Shown here: positions 11,123-21,847 of the stretch, piece by piece | How the letters are laid out: each line of letters begins with the position of its first letter | Position numbering within the stretch: the stretch's first letter is position 1 | From: Methylobacterium mesophilicum SR1.6/6 | GTDB taxonomy: Bacteria > Pseudomonadota > Alphaproteobacteria > Rhizobiales > Beijerinckiaceae | Assembly: GCF_000364445.2 (NCBI RefSeq) | Contig: NZ_CP043538.1 | Coordinates: 5,599,447-5,663,446, forward strand | Length of the DNA: 64,000 bases | Direction: 5' to 3' | Translations under genes and position numbers: made by a program | The notes under the pieces: model-generated | The model's input: only the letters and a program-made list of their open reading frames with translations | What the model was told of the DNA's origin: nothing | Databases searched by the model: none

Positions 11123-12001
11123 TCAGCCGAAGCCGAGTCGGGCGCGGATGGCTTGAGGCGTCGATCCGGCCTGACGGAGATCGGCGAGGGTTGCCGAGCC
11201 GCGCGACTTGGCGAGCTTCGCGCCCGCGGCGTCGCGCAGCAGCGGATGGTGCCGGTAAAGCGGCACAGGCAGATCCAGCAGAGCTTGCAGGAGGACGTGC
11301 AGGTCCGTTGCCGCCTCCAAGTCGCTGCCCCGCACCACATGGGTGATTCCCTCTACGGCATCGTCGTGGACCACGGCGAGGTGATAGCTGGTCGGAACGT
11401 CGCGGCGGGCGATCACCGCGTCACCCCAGCGCGCTGGATCCGCCGCGACCCGGCGTTCGCCAGCCTCGTCGAAGGCGCTGTAGCCTAGTGGGGTGCAGAT
11501 GCTGCGAAGGGCAGATCCCATATCGAGGCGCCACGTGTGCGGATCGCCCCGCGCAATGCGGCCTGCGACGGCCGCGGCGTCGAGGGCGCGGCAGATGCCG
11601 GGATAGAGCGGTATGCCGTCCGGATCGCAGCGTGTCGTGCCGGTCGAGTCGACCTGCGCGCGGATGTCTCCGCGTGAGCAGAAGCAGGGATAGGCGAGAC
11701 CCCGGTCGATCAGACTGTCGAGAGCGATCCTGTAGGCCGCCATGTGGCAGGACTGATGCCGCACCGGCTCCGGGTAGGTCAGCCCGAGCCACGAGAGGTC
11801 GGCGATGATTCCATCCACGAACGCGGGCTTCGAGCGCTGTGGGTCGATATCCTCGATCCGCAGGCGGCAGACGCCGCCCATTCGGCGAGCGAGATCCGCG
11901 TTGAGCAGCGCCGAGTAGGCGTGGCCGAGATGGAGGCGCCCGTTCGGGCTCGGTGCGAAGCGCAGGACTGGCGGACCGGGATTCACGCGGATCCCGGTCA
12001 C
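11123..12001 (-). CDS. gluQ: glutamyl-Q tRNA(Asp) synthetase
   Basis: A 292-residue shortened glutamyl-tRNA synthetase lacking the anticodon-binding domain. It attaches glutamate to the queuosine base of tRNA(Asp). Visible are RFAPSPNGRLHLGHAYSALL with the HIGH-type motif HLGH, RIEDIDPQR, a Cys-x-Cys zinc pair (CFCSR) with a later Cys, and KLAKSRG in place of KMSKS. The frame is open further upstream to 12112, but the GTG at 12001 overlaps the stop of the upstream small gene as GTGA and gives the family N-terminus. That suggests the two genes are co-translated. Confidence 0.9.
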   Translation of the reverse strand: MTGIRVNPGPPVLRFAPSPNGRLHLGHAYSALLNADLARRMGGVCRLRIEDIDPQRSKPAFVDGIIADLSWLGLTYPEPVRHQSCHMAAYRIALDSLIDRGLAYPCFCSRGDIRAQVDSTGTTRCDPDGIPLYPGICRALDAAAVAGRIARGDPHTWRLDMGSALRSICTPLGYSAFDEAGERRVAADPARWGDAVIARRDVPTSYHLAVVHDDAVEGITHVVRGSDLEAATDLHVLLQALLDLPVPLYRHHPLLRDAAGAKLAKSRGSATLADLRQAGSTPQAIRARLGFG

Positions 12002-12279
12002 CCCTCGCGACGGCGCAGGCAGTGCGGCGCCTCGGGCTGGCAGGCGATGCCGGGCAGCGAGCAGGCAGGACCCTCTGCCAAGCGCTGGCAGACCTTGCAG
12101 CCGTCGGTCCATTCCAGACAGGCCGGATCCTCGGCCACCGAGCGGGCCGGCGCCGCGTGCTGGGACGGCGCCAGCGCGCCGATCAGTACCGTCGCGACCA
12201 CCAGGGCCGCCGAGCCCCAGGCGGCGAGCGCGCCGTTCGACGAGCGCGGTTCGGGCGACGGGGAAGCGGAGGTCGACAT
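11998..12279 (-). CDS. small membrane-anchored Cys-rich protein
   Basis: A 93-residue protein that I do not recognise by family. It has one N-terminal membrane segment (about 17-39, AAWGSAALVVATVLIGAL) and a short periplasmic tail with six Cys residues (about 57-87, including CKVC and a Pro-rich CQPEAPHC), suggesting disulfides or metal binding. A Met 12 codons further upstream is also possible. It overlaps gluQ by four bases. Confidence 0.6.
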   Translation of the reverse strand: MSTSASPSPEPRSSNGALAAWGSAALVVATVLIGALAPSQHAAPARSVAEDPACLEWTDGCKVCQRLAEGPACSLPGIACQPEAPHCLRRREG

Positions 12280-12337
12280 GGGGCTCTGTTGGCGCGGGAT
12301 GCGGCCCGCTGTCAACGCGGGCCGCGGCAGCCCCCGG

Positions 12338-14368
<2,031 letters not shown>

Positions 14369-14572
14369 GCCTGCCTCCCCGGCGGGAGGCCGGTCCGGGG
14401 CAGGATCGCAGGCGAAGCTGAAGGCGGCGTTGGGAAAGGCGCTTAACCTTCGGTTGCGAAGCTCGCCGAGTCGCGACGGTTCGCGGGGACTGCACGAAAC
14501 GGCGCCGCCGCATGATCCGAACGGCGGCTCACGAGTTGCCTGCCAGGACGAAGGTCCGGACGGAGATGGCCC

Positions 14573-16216
14573 ATGCCCGGTGAGCACTATGACGTCATCA
14601 TTGTCGGATCCGGCCCCGGCGGCGGCACGATGGCGTGGCGCCTCGCGCAGACCGGCAAGCGCATCCTGCTCATCGAGCGCGGCGACTACCTGCTGCGCGA
14701 GCCGCGGAACTGGGACAGCCAGGCGGTGATCGTCGACGGCTTCTACCAGGCCAAGGAGACTTGGTACTCCTCGGACGGCAAAAGCTTCCAACCGGGCCTC
14801 CACTATTTCGTTGGCGGGAATTCCAAGTTCTACGGCTCGATCCTCTTCCGCCTCCGCGAGAAGGATTTCTCCGAGATCCGCCATCAGGACGGCGTCGCGC
14901 CGGCCTGGCCCGTGGGCTACGACGAGTTCGAGCCGTACTATCAGGCCGCCGAGGAGCTGTTCCACGTCCACGGTCTGCGCGGCGAGGATCCGACCGAGCC
15001 CTGGTCGCGGAAGCCGTACGCCCATCCGCCGGTGACGCACGAACCGCGGATCCAGGAGCTGTTCGACAACCTGAAGCGGGCCGGCCATCACCCGTTCCAC
15101 CTGCCGGTGGGCGTCCGGCTCGTGGAGAAGGACGGGCGCGCCGTCCCCACCTCGCCCTGCATCAAGTGCGAGTCCTTCGACGGCTTCCCCTGCCCCACCA
15201 ACGGCAAGTCCGACGCCCAGACCATGGTCGTCGACCCCGCCCTGCGGGACTGTCCGAACCTGACGCTGCTGACGCGCACCTACATCGAGCGTCTGATGAC
15301 GGATGCGTTGGGCCGCACCGTCACGGGCGTCGCGGGCAAGCGGGACGGGGCGCCGTTCGAGGCCTCGGCCGACCTCGTGGTGGTGGCCTGCGGGGCGCTC
15401 TCCTCGGCGCTGCTTCTGCTCCGCTCGGCAAACGCGCAGCACCCGAACGGCCTCGCCAACGGGTCGGATCAGGTCGGGCGCAACTACATGCGCCACAACA
15501 ACTCCACGGTGCTGGCGATCTCGAAGGTGCCGAACCCGACCCGGTTCCAGAAGACCCTCGGGCTCAACGACTTCTACTTCGGCGATCCCGACCGGAAGGA
15601 CGACTGGGACTTCCCGCTCGGACACATCCAGATGGTCGGTAAATCGGACGGGGTACAGATCCACGGCGAGGGCCTGCCGGGCTTCCTGCAATGGTTTCCC
15701 GACAAGCCGTTCGACTGGATCGCCAAGCACTCGGTCGATTTCTGGCTGACCTCCGAGGACGTGCCGCTGGCGCAGAACCGGATCTTCTACAAGGGCGGGA
15801 AGGTCCATCTCGATCTCACCGAGACGAACGTCGAGGCGCACAAGCGGCTGCGGCACAAGCTGCGCGACATCTGCAGCTTCACCGACATCCACCCGCACCT
15901 GTTCGACCGCTCGCTCTATCTCGGCAAGAACGTCCCCATCGGCGGGACGGCCCATCAGGCGGGAACACTCCGGTTCGGCGACGATCCGGCCAACTCGGTC
16001 CTCGACCGGGACTGCAAGACCCACCAACTCGACAACCTCTACGTGACCGACGCCAGCTTCTTCCCGTCGATCGGCGCGGTGAACCCGACGCTTACGATCA
16101 TCGCCAACGCGCTGCGGGTCGCCGATCATCTCGTGAAGCGGATGGGAGCCCGAGACGAGATCCCGCCGCCGCGGCTGTTCGACCACACCGAGCCCCACGA
16201 GCCTCTGCCGGCTTGA
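14573..16216 (+). CDS. GMC family FAD-dependent oxidoreductase
   Basis: A 547-residue protein of the glucose-methanol-choline oxidoreductase family. The N-terminal dinucleotide motif VIIVGSGPGGG is at about 8-18, followed by LIERGDY. A C-terminal segment (VTDASFFPSIGAVNPTLTI) carries the family's FAD-contacting signature with the active-site Asn. A Cys-rich stretch near residue 195-210 (SPCIKCESFDGFPCPTNGK) resembles the insertion found in sugar-oxidising and long-chain-alcohol GMC enzymes. There is no signal peptide. The substrate is probably an alcohol or sugar and cannot be named. It is transcribed alone, divergent from the histidine kinase. Confidence 0.85.
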   Translation: MPGEHYDVIIVGSGPGGGTMAWRLAQTGKRILLIERGDYLLREPRNWDSQAVIVDGFYQAKETWYSSDGKSFQPGLHYFVGGNSKFYGSILFRLREKDFSEIRHQDGVAPAWPVGYDEFEPYYQAAEELFHVHGLRGEDPTEPWSRKPYAHPPVTHEPRIQELFDNLKRAGHHPFHLPVGVRLVEKDGRAVPTSPCIKCESFDGFPCPTNGKSDAQTMVVDPALRDCPNLTLLTRTYIERLMTDALGRTVTGVAGKRDGAPFEASADLVVVACGALSSALLLLRSANAQHPNGLANGSDQVGRNYMRHNNSTVLAISKVPNPTRFQKTLGLNDFYFGDPDRKDDWDFPLGHIQMVGKSDGVQIHGEGLPGFLQWFPDKPFDWIAKHSVDFWLTSEDVPLAQNRIFYKGGKVHLDLTETNVEAHKRLRHKLRDICSFTDIHPHLFDRSLYLGKNVPIGGTAHQAGTLRFGDDPANSVLDRDCKTHQLDNLYVTDASFFPSIGAVNPTLTIIANALRVADHLVKRMGARDEIPPPRLFDHTEPHEPLPA

Positions 16217-16278
16217 GGCCTGTCGCGCCTGGCGTGCGAGAACGATGGTTTCGGACCCTCCGGCAGTCCCATCCATCC

Positions 16279-16387
16279 CCTCATCCTGAGGTGCGGCGAA
16301 GCCGCCTCGAAGGCGTACTCCAGACGTCGCGGATTCCTGGAGGGCTCCTTCGAGGCCTCAGCTGCGCCCCGGCGCCTCAGGATGAGG
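16279..16387. repeat. dispersed repeat with inverted ends, family D copy 1
   Basis: A roughly 109-bp element bounded by CCTCATCCTGAGGTGC on the left and its near inverse GCGCCTCAGGATGAGG on the right. It lies 62 bases after the GMC gene stop. Similar elements are widespread in Methylobacterium and Bradyrhizobium genomes (from memory). A degenerate copy lies at 2996-3080. Confidence 0.7.
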
Positions 16388-17049
16388 GCAACGGGCGGGA
16401 TGATCACGCTCTCCGCCCGCACGCGCCATCGTCCCCACCCGCCTTTCGGCGCCGGGGGCATGGCCCAAGAAGCAACACGCGGGACGCGGGACGCCGCGGG
16501 AACCCAGGTGTCGGCCGTGTACGCGCGGGATCCGATCCCCGCGGCGCCCGCGGCAGCGGCCGGGCATCGCCCCCGATCGCGGCCGTCTTTCTCGTCGCGG
16601 TGTCTTGCCGACGTCCCGGTCCTGCGCCTCGCTGCCGGCGGTCTCGGTCGAGGTGCACGCACCTCCGGAACCCGCCCTTCAGCGCCGTGGCCTTCCAGCC
16701 GTCCCCCGCCTCGTAGTGGGCGGGTCCGCAGGGAGCTTCGGGCAGGCCCAGAGGCGGGTCGGCGCGGGGGCATTTCCTCACCCCGCCGGGCCAAGGGCCG
16801 CCCGGTCTCACGCCCGCCTCCGAGACACGCCCCGTGCCGGTCCGCCGCCCGGGGCGATGGCGGCTGAGAGCCACCGACGCGGGCACCGCCCCGCCCGCGG
16901 ACCCGCCCGGTCAGCCACCGGACAAGCCCCAGAACGGACGCCACAGGATCGCTCCCGAAGCGCCGCGGGCAGGTGCGGTCAGGAAGCACAAAATAGGAAC
17001 ATTGTCAAGGTTCGTGCCGTCGGGAGCCCCGGTCGACGCGTGCTCAACC

Positions 17050-17142
17050 GTCATCGCGCGCGCAGCGAAGCGACCCAGCGCAGCGCGACGTCGGCCGGCG
17101 TGGCGCCGCTGGCTTGCTCCGCTGCGCCCGCAAGGACGACGG
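17050..17142. repeat. dispersed palindromic repeat, family A copy 2
   Basis: Contains GTCATCGCGCGCGCAGCGAA and the pairing segment GCTCCGCTGCGCCCGCAAGG. It matches the copies at 1414-1504 and 33379-33470 in both arms, while the central part differs. Confidence 0.65.
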
Positions 17143-17189
17143 TGCCGAGCATATCAGCCGTAGCCCTTGGCACATCGGCCGAGCCTGCC

Positions 17190-17328
17190 GTCGTTCCGGG
17201 GCGCCGCAGGCGAGCCCGGACCGGAAGGGGCACGCCGGAGGCGGGCAACCCAGAGCCGCGACGGTGCACGCTCTGCGGCTCCGGTGGTTCTGGATCCCGG
17301 GCTCCGCTGCGCGGCCCCGGGATGACGG
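17190..17328. repeat. dispersed palindromic repeat, family B copy 1
   Basis: Outer arms GGCGCCGCAGGCGAGCCCGG and CCCGGGCTCCGCTGCG pair imperfectly. The interior contains CGCCGGAGGCGGGCAACCCA. The copy at 43784-43923 has the same outer arms and the same interior with a few changes. Confidence 0.75.
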
Positions 17329-17451
17329 GTTGAAGCGGTCACGGCGCTGCACCGCAGGCGGAAAAAATCTCATCCGATCGTGTAGGTCGAGGGAGGAGGA
17401 CGGCCGGGTCTGCTATGCCGGCCGTCCGAGCCCTCGCCGATCGCGCTGCCC

Positions 17452-18390
17452 GTGGCCATTGACCATATCGATCTCAGCCGGATCGACCTGAACCTGCTGG
17501 TCGCCCTCGACGCCCTGCTCGACGAGCGCAGCGTCACCCGCGCGGCCGCCCGGATCGGGATCGGCCAGTCGGCGATGAGTTCGAGCCTCGCCCGCCTGCG
17601 ACGCCTGTTCGACGACGAGCTTCTCACCCGGGCGCCGGACGGGATGCGGCCGACGCCCCGGGCCCTCGCCATCGCCGAGCCCCTGCGCGCCACCCTGCGG
17701 CAGGTCCAGGCGCTGGTGCACCGGGAGGAGAGCTTCGATCCGGCCACTGTGGAGCGCTCCTTCACGGTGAGCCTGCCCGACAGCGTCGAGGTTCTGCTCG
17801 GTCCGCGGCTGATCGCGCAGCTCCGGCGGGAGGCGCCGGGGATCCGGCTGCTGCTGCGCTCCGTCGACCGGTCGCGGATCCTGGACGAGCTCGATGCCGA
17901 CCGGGTCGACCTCGCCATCGGCCTGTTTTCCGAGGGACAGCTCCATCACAAGCAGCGGCTCCTCTACCGGGACAGCTATGTGGTGCTCTTCAACGCCGCC
18001 CTGATCGGCGTCGAGCCGCCGATCGGCCTGGAGGATTATCTGCGGTTCCCCCACGTTTTGACATCCCTGCGCGAGACCGCCCACGGGGTGGTCGACGACG
18101 CGCTGGCCCTCATCGGGCGGGCGCGTACCCTGGCGGTGACGACGCCGCGCTTCCTCGTCGTCCCGTTCCTCGTCCGGGCCGCGCCGGTGATTGCCACCAT
18201 GCATGCCCGTCTGGCCACGTCCTTCGCGAGCGCCCTGGCCCTGAGCGTCAGTCCGGTGCCGGTGAAGCTCGACGACGTGGCGGTCTCGATGCTGTGGCAC
18301 GCCTCCTACGACCGCGACCCGGCGCACCGCTGGCTGCGGGACCTTCTCGTCCGGCTGGCCCACGAGCCGCCGCCCCCCGGCATCATCTGA
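17452..18390 (+). CDS. LysR family transcriptional regulator
   Basis: A 312-residue LysR-type regulator. The N-terminal winged helix-turn-helix (about 9-68) reads LNLLVALDALLDERSVTRAA then SSLARLRRLFDDELLTR. The C-terminal part is the periplasmic-binding-protein-like effector domain (about 95-300). The start is GTG at 17452; no nearer upstream start is in frame. The NodD-like N-terminus (DLNLLVALDALL) places it near the NodD/NahR branch. No divergent target gene lies next to it: a repeat-filled gap is upstream and the converging DUF2252 gene is downstream. The target and ligand are unknown. Confidence 0.88.
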   Translation: MAIDHIDLSRIDLNLLVALDALLDERSVTRAAARIGIGQSAMSSSLARLRRLFDDELLTRAPDGMRPTPRALAIAEPLRATLRQVQALVHREESFDPATVERSFTVSLPDSVEVLLGPRLIAQLRREAPGIRLLLRSVDRSRILDELDADRVDLAIGLFSEGQLHHKQRLLYRDSYVVLFNAALIGVEPPIGLEDYLRFPHVLTSLRETAHGVVDDALALIGRARTLAVTTPRFLVVPFLVRAAPVIATMHARLATSFASALALSVSPVPVKLDDVAVSMLWHASYDRDPAHRWLRDLLVRLAHEPPPPGII

Positions 18391-18399
18391 GGCCGAGAC

Positions 18400-19959
18400 T
18401 CACAGGCAAGGATCCTCCGCGGCCTCCAGGCGGCCGCTCGCGATGGCGGCGCGAAACAGGGCGAAATCCGCCGCGTTCCGCTCGGCATAGGCGGCCGCCC
18501 AGTCGGCGATGGCGGCCGAGAGGTCGTGGTGCTTGCCGCTGCCGCAATAGCCGGCGATCGCCGCCGCATCGCCCGTTCGTGCATGGGCGCGGGCGAGCAG
18601 GGCCCCGTAGGCGTACGCGAAGGTCAGGAGCGAGGCGCCCGCCATCCGGGCCAGGGGGATCGCGCCCTTCAGGTTCTTCATCTGCCGCACGTAGTACGGC
18701 CGGCCCGCGATGCTGGTCCAGCCGAGCAGCGGATCGCCCACCGCCTGGAGCAGCCGCTGGCCGTAGATCACGCGCTCGCCCTCATGGCCGGCGAAGGGGG
18801 CGGGCACGCCCGGCAGGTAGGGCGCGTGTGCCGGGCGGACCGCCTCCTTGACCTGGAGGAAGAGCGCGTCCGCGTCGGAGTTGCCGAACAGCAGGGCGAG
18901 ATAGGCCCGGGTCCCGACGCTGCCGATCCCGACGACCCGGTGGGCCACGTCGACCACGTGGTAGCGGTCGAGCATGAAGCGCCGCTCCCGCGGCAGGGTC
19001 TCGGCGTAGCGCTCCAGGCCGGTGACGACGCCCTCGCGGGTGGCGTCGTCCACCGGGGTCAGGATCGGCGGATCGGCCTGCAGGCGCCAGCTGCCGTCGG
19101 TGCGCCGCTCGGCCACCTGCCCGAGCAGGCTGCGGTTGTTGCGCCGCCGGGCCTTGTCCACGGCCCGCCGCACCACGGCCCGGGCCTCCGTATCCATCCG
19201 AAGGCCGGCGATGTGCGGCGCGTCGGCCCGGGTGGTCTGGTACCAGACGTCGAGGGAGCCCTGCGGCGCGAGCCGCCGCATCGTGTGCTGGTAGCCGGCG
19301 ACCGTCTCCATGACGGCATCGCGGCGCGCCCGCACCGGCGCGCCCGCATCCGCGGTGGCGACCGCGAGGCCGGCGGCGAGGCGCTTCAGGTCCCATTCCC
19401 AAGGGCCGATCGTCACCTCGTCGAAATCGTTGAGGTCGAGGACGATGTCGCGCTGGGGCGTGCCGAACAGGCCGAAATTGTCGATGTGGGCGTCGCCGTT
19501 CATCACCACGTCGATGCCGCTGCGCGGCCCGCGCGACAGGTCCCAGGCCATGACGTGCGCGGCCCCGCGCAGGAACGCGAAGGGCGAACTCGCCATCCGG
19601 GCGACCCGGAGCGGGATCAGGCGCGCCTGCCGGCCCTCATGCGCCGCCTTGATCAGGGCGACCGGGTCGGGGCGGTCCGGGTCGTCCGCGAGGCCGGCCT
19701 GGGCCGCGTGGGGTACGGCGGCGCGCAGCCGCTTGCCGGCCTGCCGGCGCTTGTCCCAGGCCTCGACGCCGACGCGCAGGTCGATGCGCGGGAATTCGGC
19801 GATCGGTGCGAGCACCGAGTCGGCCGCGGCCGCGCGCGCATCCCCGTCGTCCGCAGCCGTCGTGTCGCTTCCGAGGCGGTCCATCGCTATCCAATCCGTG
19901 AACGCCGGACAGCCGCGACCGGGCGGGCCTCGTCCCGGAGCGGGGACGGACTTCGACAC
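18400..19959 (-). CDS. DUF2252 domain protein
   Basis: Up to 519 residues; the Met at 19884 (MDRLGSD) is an equally good start giving 494. Family motifs are clear: VMNGDAHIDNFGLFG, VLDLNDFDEVTIGPWEWDLK and RRNNRSLL. The motifs resemble the catalytic loop of aminoglycoside-phosphotransferase/kinase folds (D-x-x-x-x-N and a later Asp), so a phosphotransfer role is conceivable, but no function is established for the family. The gene is alone on its strand; its promoter region faces that of the TPP enzyme. Confidence 0.82.
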   Translation of the reverse strand: MSKSVPAPGRGPPGRGCPAFTDWIAMDRLGSDTTAADDGDARAAAADSVLAPIAEFPRIDLRVGVEAWDKRRQAGKRLRAAVPHAAQAGLADDPDRPDPVALIKAAHEGRQARLIPLRVARMASSPFAFLRGAAHVMAWDLSRGPRSGIDVVMNGDAHIDNFGLFGTPQRDIVLDLNDFDEVTIGPWEWDLKRLAAGLAVATADAGAPVRARRDAVMETVAGYQHTMRRLAPQGSLDVWYQTTRADAPHIAGLRMDTEARAVVRRAVDKARRRNNRSLLGQVAERRTDGSWRLQADPPILTPVDDATREGVVTGLERYAETLPRERRFMLDRYHVVDVAHRVVGIGSVGTRAYLALLFGNSDADALFLQVKEAVRPAHAPYLPGVPAPFAGHEGERVIYGQRLLQAVGDPLLGWTSIAGRPYYVRQMKNLKGAIPLARMAGASLLTFAYAYGALLARAHARTGDAAAIAGYCGSGKHHDLSAAIADWAAAYAERNAADFALFRAAIASGRLEAAEDPCL

Positions 19960-20004
19960 GGTAGCATCCGCCCGGCTCTGTGACTGCCCGGCCCGTCACG
20001 GCCC

Positions 20005-20033
20005 TTGACCCTTCTACGGGCGAGCCCTCTAAC
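20005..20033 (+). promoter_or_regulatory. sigma-70-type promoter of the TPP-enzyme operon
   Basis: TTGACC (20005-20010) and TCTAAC (20028-20033) are separated by 17 bases, with start expected near 20040. The first gene begins at 20152, leaving a leader of about 110 bases. Confidence 0.5.
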
Positions 20034-20036
20034 GAA

Positions 20037-20048
20037 CCGAATATTCGG
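20037..20048. promoter_or_regulatory. candidate operator palindrome at the start site
   Basis: CCGAATATTCGG is a perfect 12-base palindrome placed over the predicted transcription start, inside a wider imperfect repeat with AACG and CGTT outside. An AT-rich palindrome in such GC-rich sequence is conspicuous. The position suits a repressor. The regulator is unknown. Confidence 0.45.
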
Positions 20049-20151
20049 GGGGCGTTCCTTCGTCCGGGCCGTTCCGTTCAAGGTTCCGCGAGGTGCGGAG
20101 CATGGACAGGCCGGGCAGCGCGGGCGCGCCGCAGCATCAGCGAGACTTCGC

Positions 20152-21804
20152 ATGCCCAAGGGTTCAGATCTCCTCGTCGCAGCTTTGGAAAACGAAGGCG
20201 TCGACCGCATCTTCGGCATCCCGGGCGAGGAGAACCTCGACGTCGTCGAATCGCTGCGCCATTCCAAGATCGAGCTGGTCCTCACCCGCCACGAGCAGGC
20301 GGCGAGCTTCATGGCCGCCACCCACGGCCGCCTCACCGGCCGGCCGGGCGTCTGCCTCTCGACGCTGGGGCCGGGCGCCCTGAACTTCTCCACCGGCGCC
20401 GCCTACGCGCATCTCGGCGCCATGCCGATGATCATCATCACCGGCCAGAAGGGCATCCTGTCCTCGCGCCAGGCCAAGTTCCAGATCGTCGATGTGATCA
20501 GCTCCATGAAGCCGATCACCAAGATGGCCCGGCAGATCGTCTCCGCCTCCTCAATCCCCACCATCGTGCGCGACGCCTTCCGGGTCGCCACCGAGGAGCG
20601 GCCGGGCCCGGTGTTGCTGGAGCTGCCCGAGGACATCGCCTCCGAGGAGGCCGAGGCCGACCTCGTGCCCTCGCACCCGATCGACATCCCGGTCGCCCAC
20701 CCGACCGCCATCGCGCGCGCCGCCGACATGATCCTGAAGGCCAAGCGCCCGCTGATCATGCTGGGCGCCGCCGCGAGCCGCCCGCGCGCCACCGGCGAGC
20801 TCGGCGGTTTCGTCCAGCGGACCCAGATCCCGTTCTTCACCACCCAGATGGGCAAGGGCACCGTCGCGGGCGGCACCAACCTCTACATGGGCACGGCGGC
20901 GCTGTCCGAGCGCGACTACGTCCACGAGGCGATCGACAGGGCCGACCTGATCATCGCCATCGGCCACGACACCATCGAGAAGCCGCCCTTCTTCATGGGC
21001 CAGGCCGACCAGAAGGTCATCCACATCAGCTACATGCCGGCCAACGTCGAGCAGGTCTACTACCCCGATGCCGAGGTGGTGGGCGACCTCGGCCCGACGC
21101 TGAAGCTGCTCGCCGACAAGCTCGACGGCAAGCTGCCGAACGCGGGCGCGCTGATGCACCTGCGCGAGCACATCCTCAGCCACATCGCCGACCGGGCGGG
21201 CGAGGACCGCTTCCCGGTGACGCCGCAGCGGCTGGTGCGCGACGTGCGCCGGGTGATCCCCGAGGACGGCATCGTCTGCCTCGACAACGGCATGTACAAG
21301 ATCTGGTTCGCCCGGAACTACCGGACCTACGTCGCCAACACGCTGCTCCTCGACAACGCGCTGGCCACGATGGGCGCGGGCCTGCCCTCGGCCATGATGG
21401 CCGCGATGCTCTACCCGAACCGGCGCGTCATGGCGGTCTGCGGCGACGGCGGCTTCATGATGAACAGCCAGGAGCTGGAGACCGCGGTGCGGCTCAAGCT
21501 CAACCTCGTCGTGCTGGTGCTGGACGACTCGGCCTACGGGATGATCCGCTGGAAGCAGGCGGTCGACAAGTTCGCCGACTACGGCATGACCTTCAACAAC
21601 CCGGACTTCGTCCTCTACGCCAAGTCGTACGGGGCGACCGGCCACCGGGTCGAGTCGGTCAACGACCTCGTGCCGACCCTGGACCGGGCCTTCGCGGCGG
21701 GCGGCGTCCACCTCGTGGCGGTGCCGATCGACTACTCGGAGAACACCCGCGTGCTGGTCGATGAGCTGCGCGCCAAGGTGAAGGATTTTGAGCCGGCCGA
21801 GTGA
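20152..21804 (+). CDS. thiamine-diphosphate enzyme, acetolactate-synthase-like
   Basis: A 550-residue ThDP enzyme of the acetolactate synthase/2-oxoacid decarboxylase superfamily. The N-terminal domain contains RHEQAASFMA with the cofactor-activating Glu at 49. The middle domain is FAD/nucleotide-binding-like. The C-terminal domain contains CGDGGFMMN near 428 and, 27 residues on, DDSAYGM, the ThDP-Mg motif, with Asp where Asn is usual. I chose ATG 20152 over the longer frame because homology begins there. There is no regulatory subunit and no branched-chain amino-acid gene nearby, and the next genes are a dehydrogenase and polyester genes. It may therefore decarboxylate a 2-oxoacid rather than make acetolactate. 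Substrate unproven. Confidence 0.85.
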   Translation: MPKGSDLLVAALENEGVDRIFGIPGEENLDVVESLRHSKIELVLTRHEQAASFMAATHGRLTGRPGVCLSTLGPGALNFSTGAAYAHLGAMPMIIITGQKGILSSRQAKFQIVDVISSMKPITKMARQIVSASSIPTIVRDAFRVATEERPGPVLLELPEDIASEEAEADLVPSHPIDIPVAHPTAIARAADMILKAKRPLIMLGAAASRPRATGELGGFVQRTQIPFFTTQMGKGTVAGGTNLYMGTAALSERDYVHEAIDRADLIIAIGHDTIEKPPFFMGQADQKVIHISYMPANVEQVYYPDAEVVGDLGPTLKLLADKLDGKLPNAGALMHLREHILSHIADRAGEDRFPVTPQRLVRDVRRVIPEDGIVCLDNGMYKIWFARNYRTYVANTLLLDNALATMGAGLPSAMMAAMLYPNRRVMAVCGDGGFMMNSQELETAVRLKLNLVVLVLDDSAYGMIRWKQAVDKFADYGMTFNNPDFVLYAKSYGATGHRVESVNDLVPTLDRAFAAGGVHLVAVPIDYSENTRVLVDELRAKVKDFEPAE

Positions 21805-21847
21805 TCTCGGCCCCGCAGACGGATCGGCACGACAACAGGGCAGCGCG

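Larger units (their letters stand above)
16217..17451. other. 1.2-kb gap without a recognisable gene, rich in repeats
   Basis: Open frames here have no recognisable product and mostly overlap repeats. The region holds a family D repeat (16279-16387), a family A repeat (17050-17142) and a family B repeat (17190-17328). I see nothing recognisable between 16390 and 17045. Confidence 0.65.

Noticed and set aside
16217..17451. Several open frames of 60-290 codons in the gap after the GMC gene
   Set aside because: They overlap dispersed repeats or have shadow-like composition; no start region, family motif or codon bias supports them.
17452..19959. LysR regulator controlling the DUF2252 gene
   Set aside because: The two genes converge, and LysR targets are usually divergent; nothing links them.
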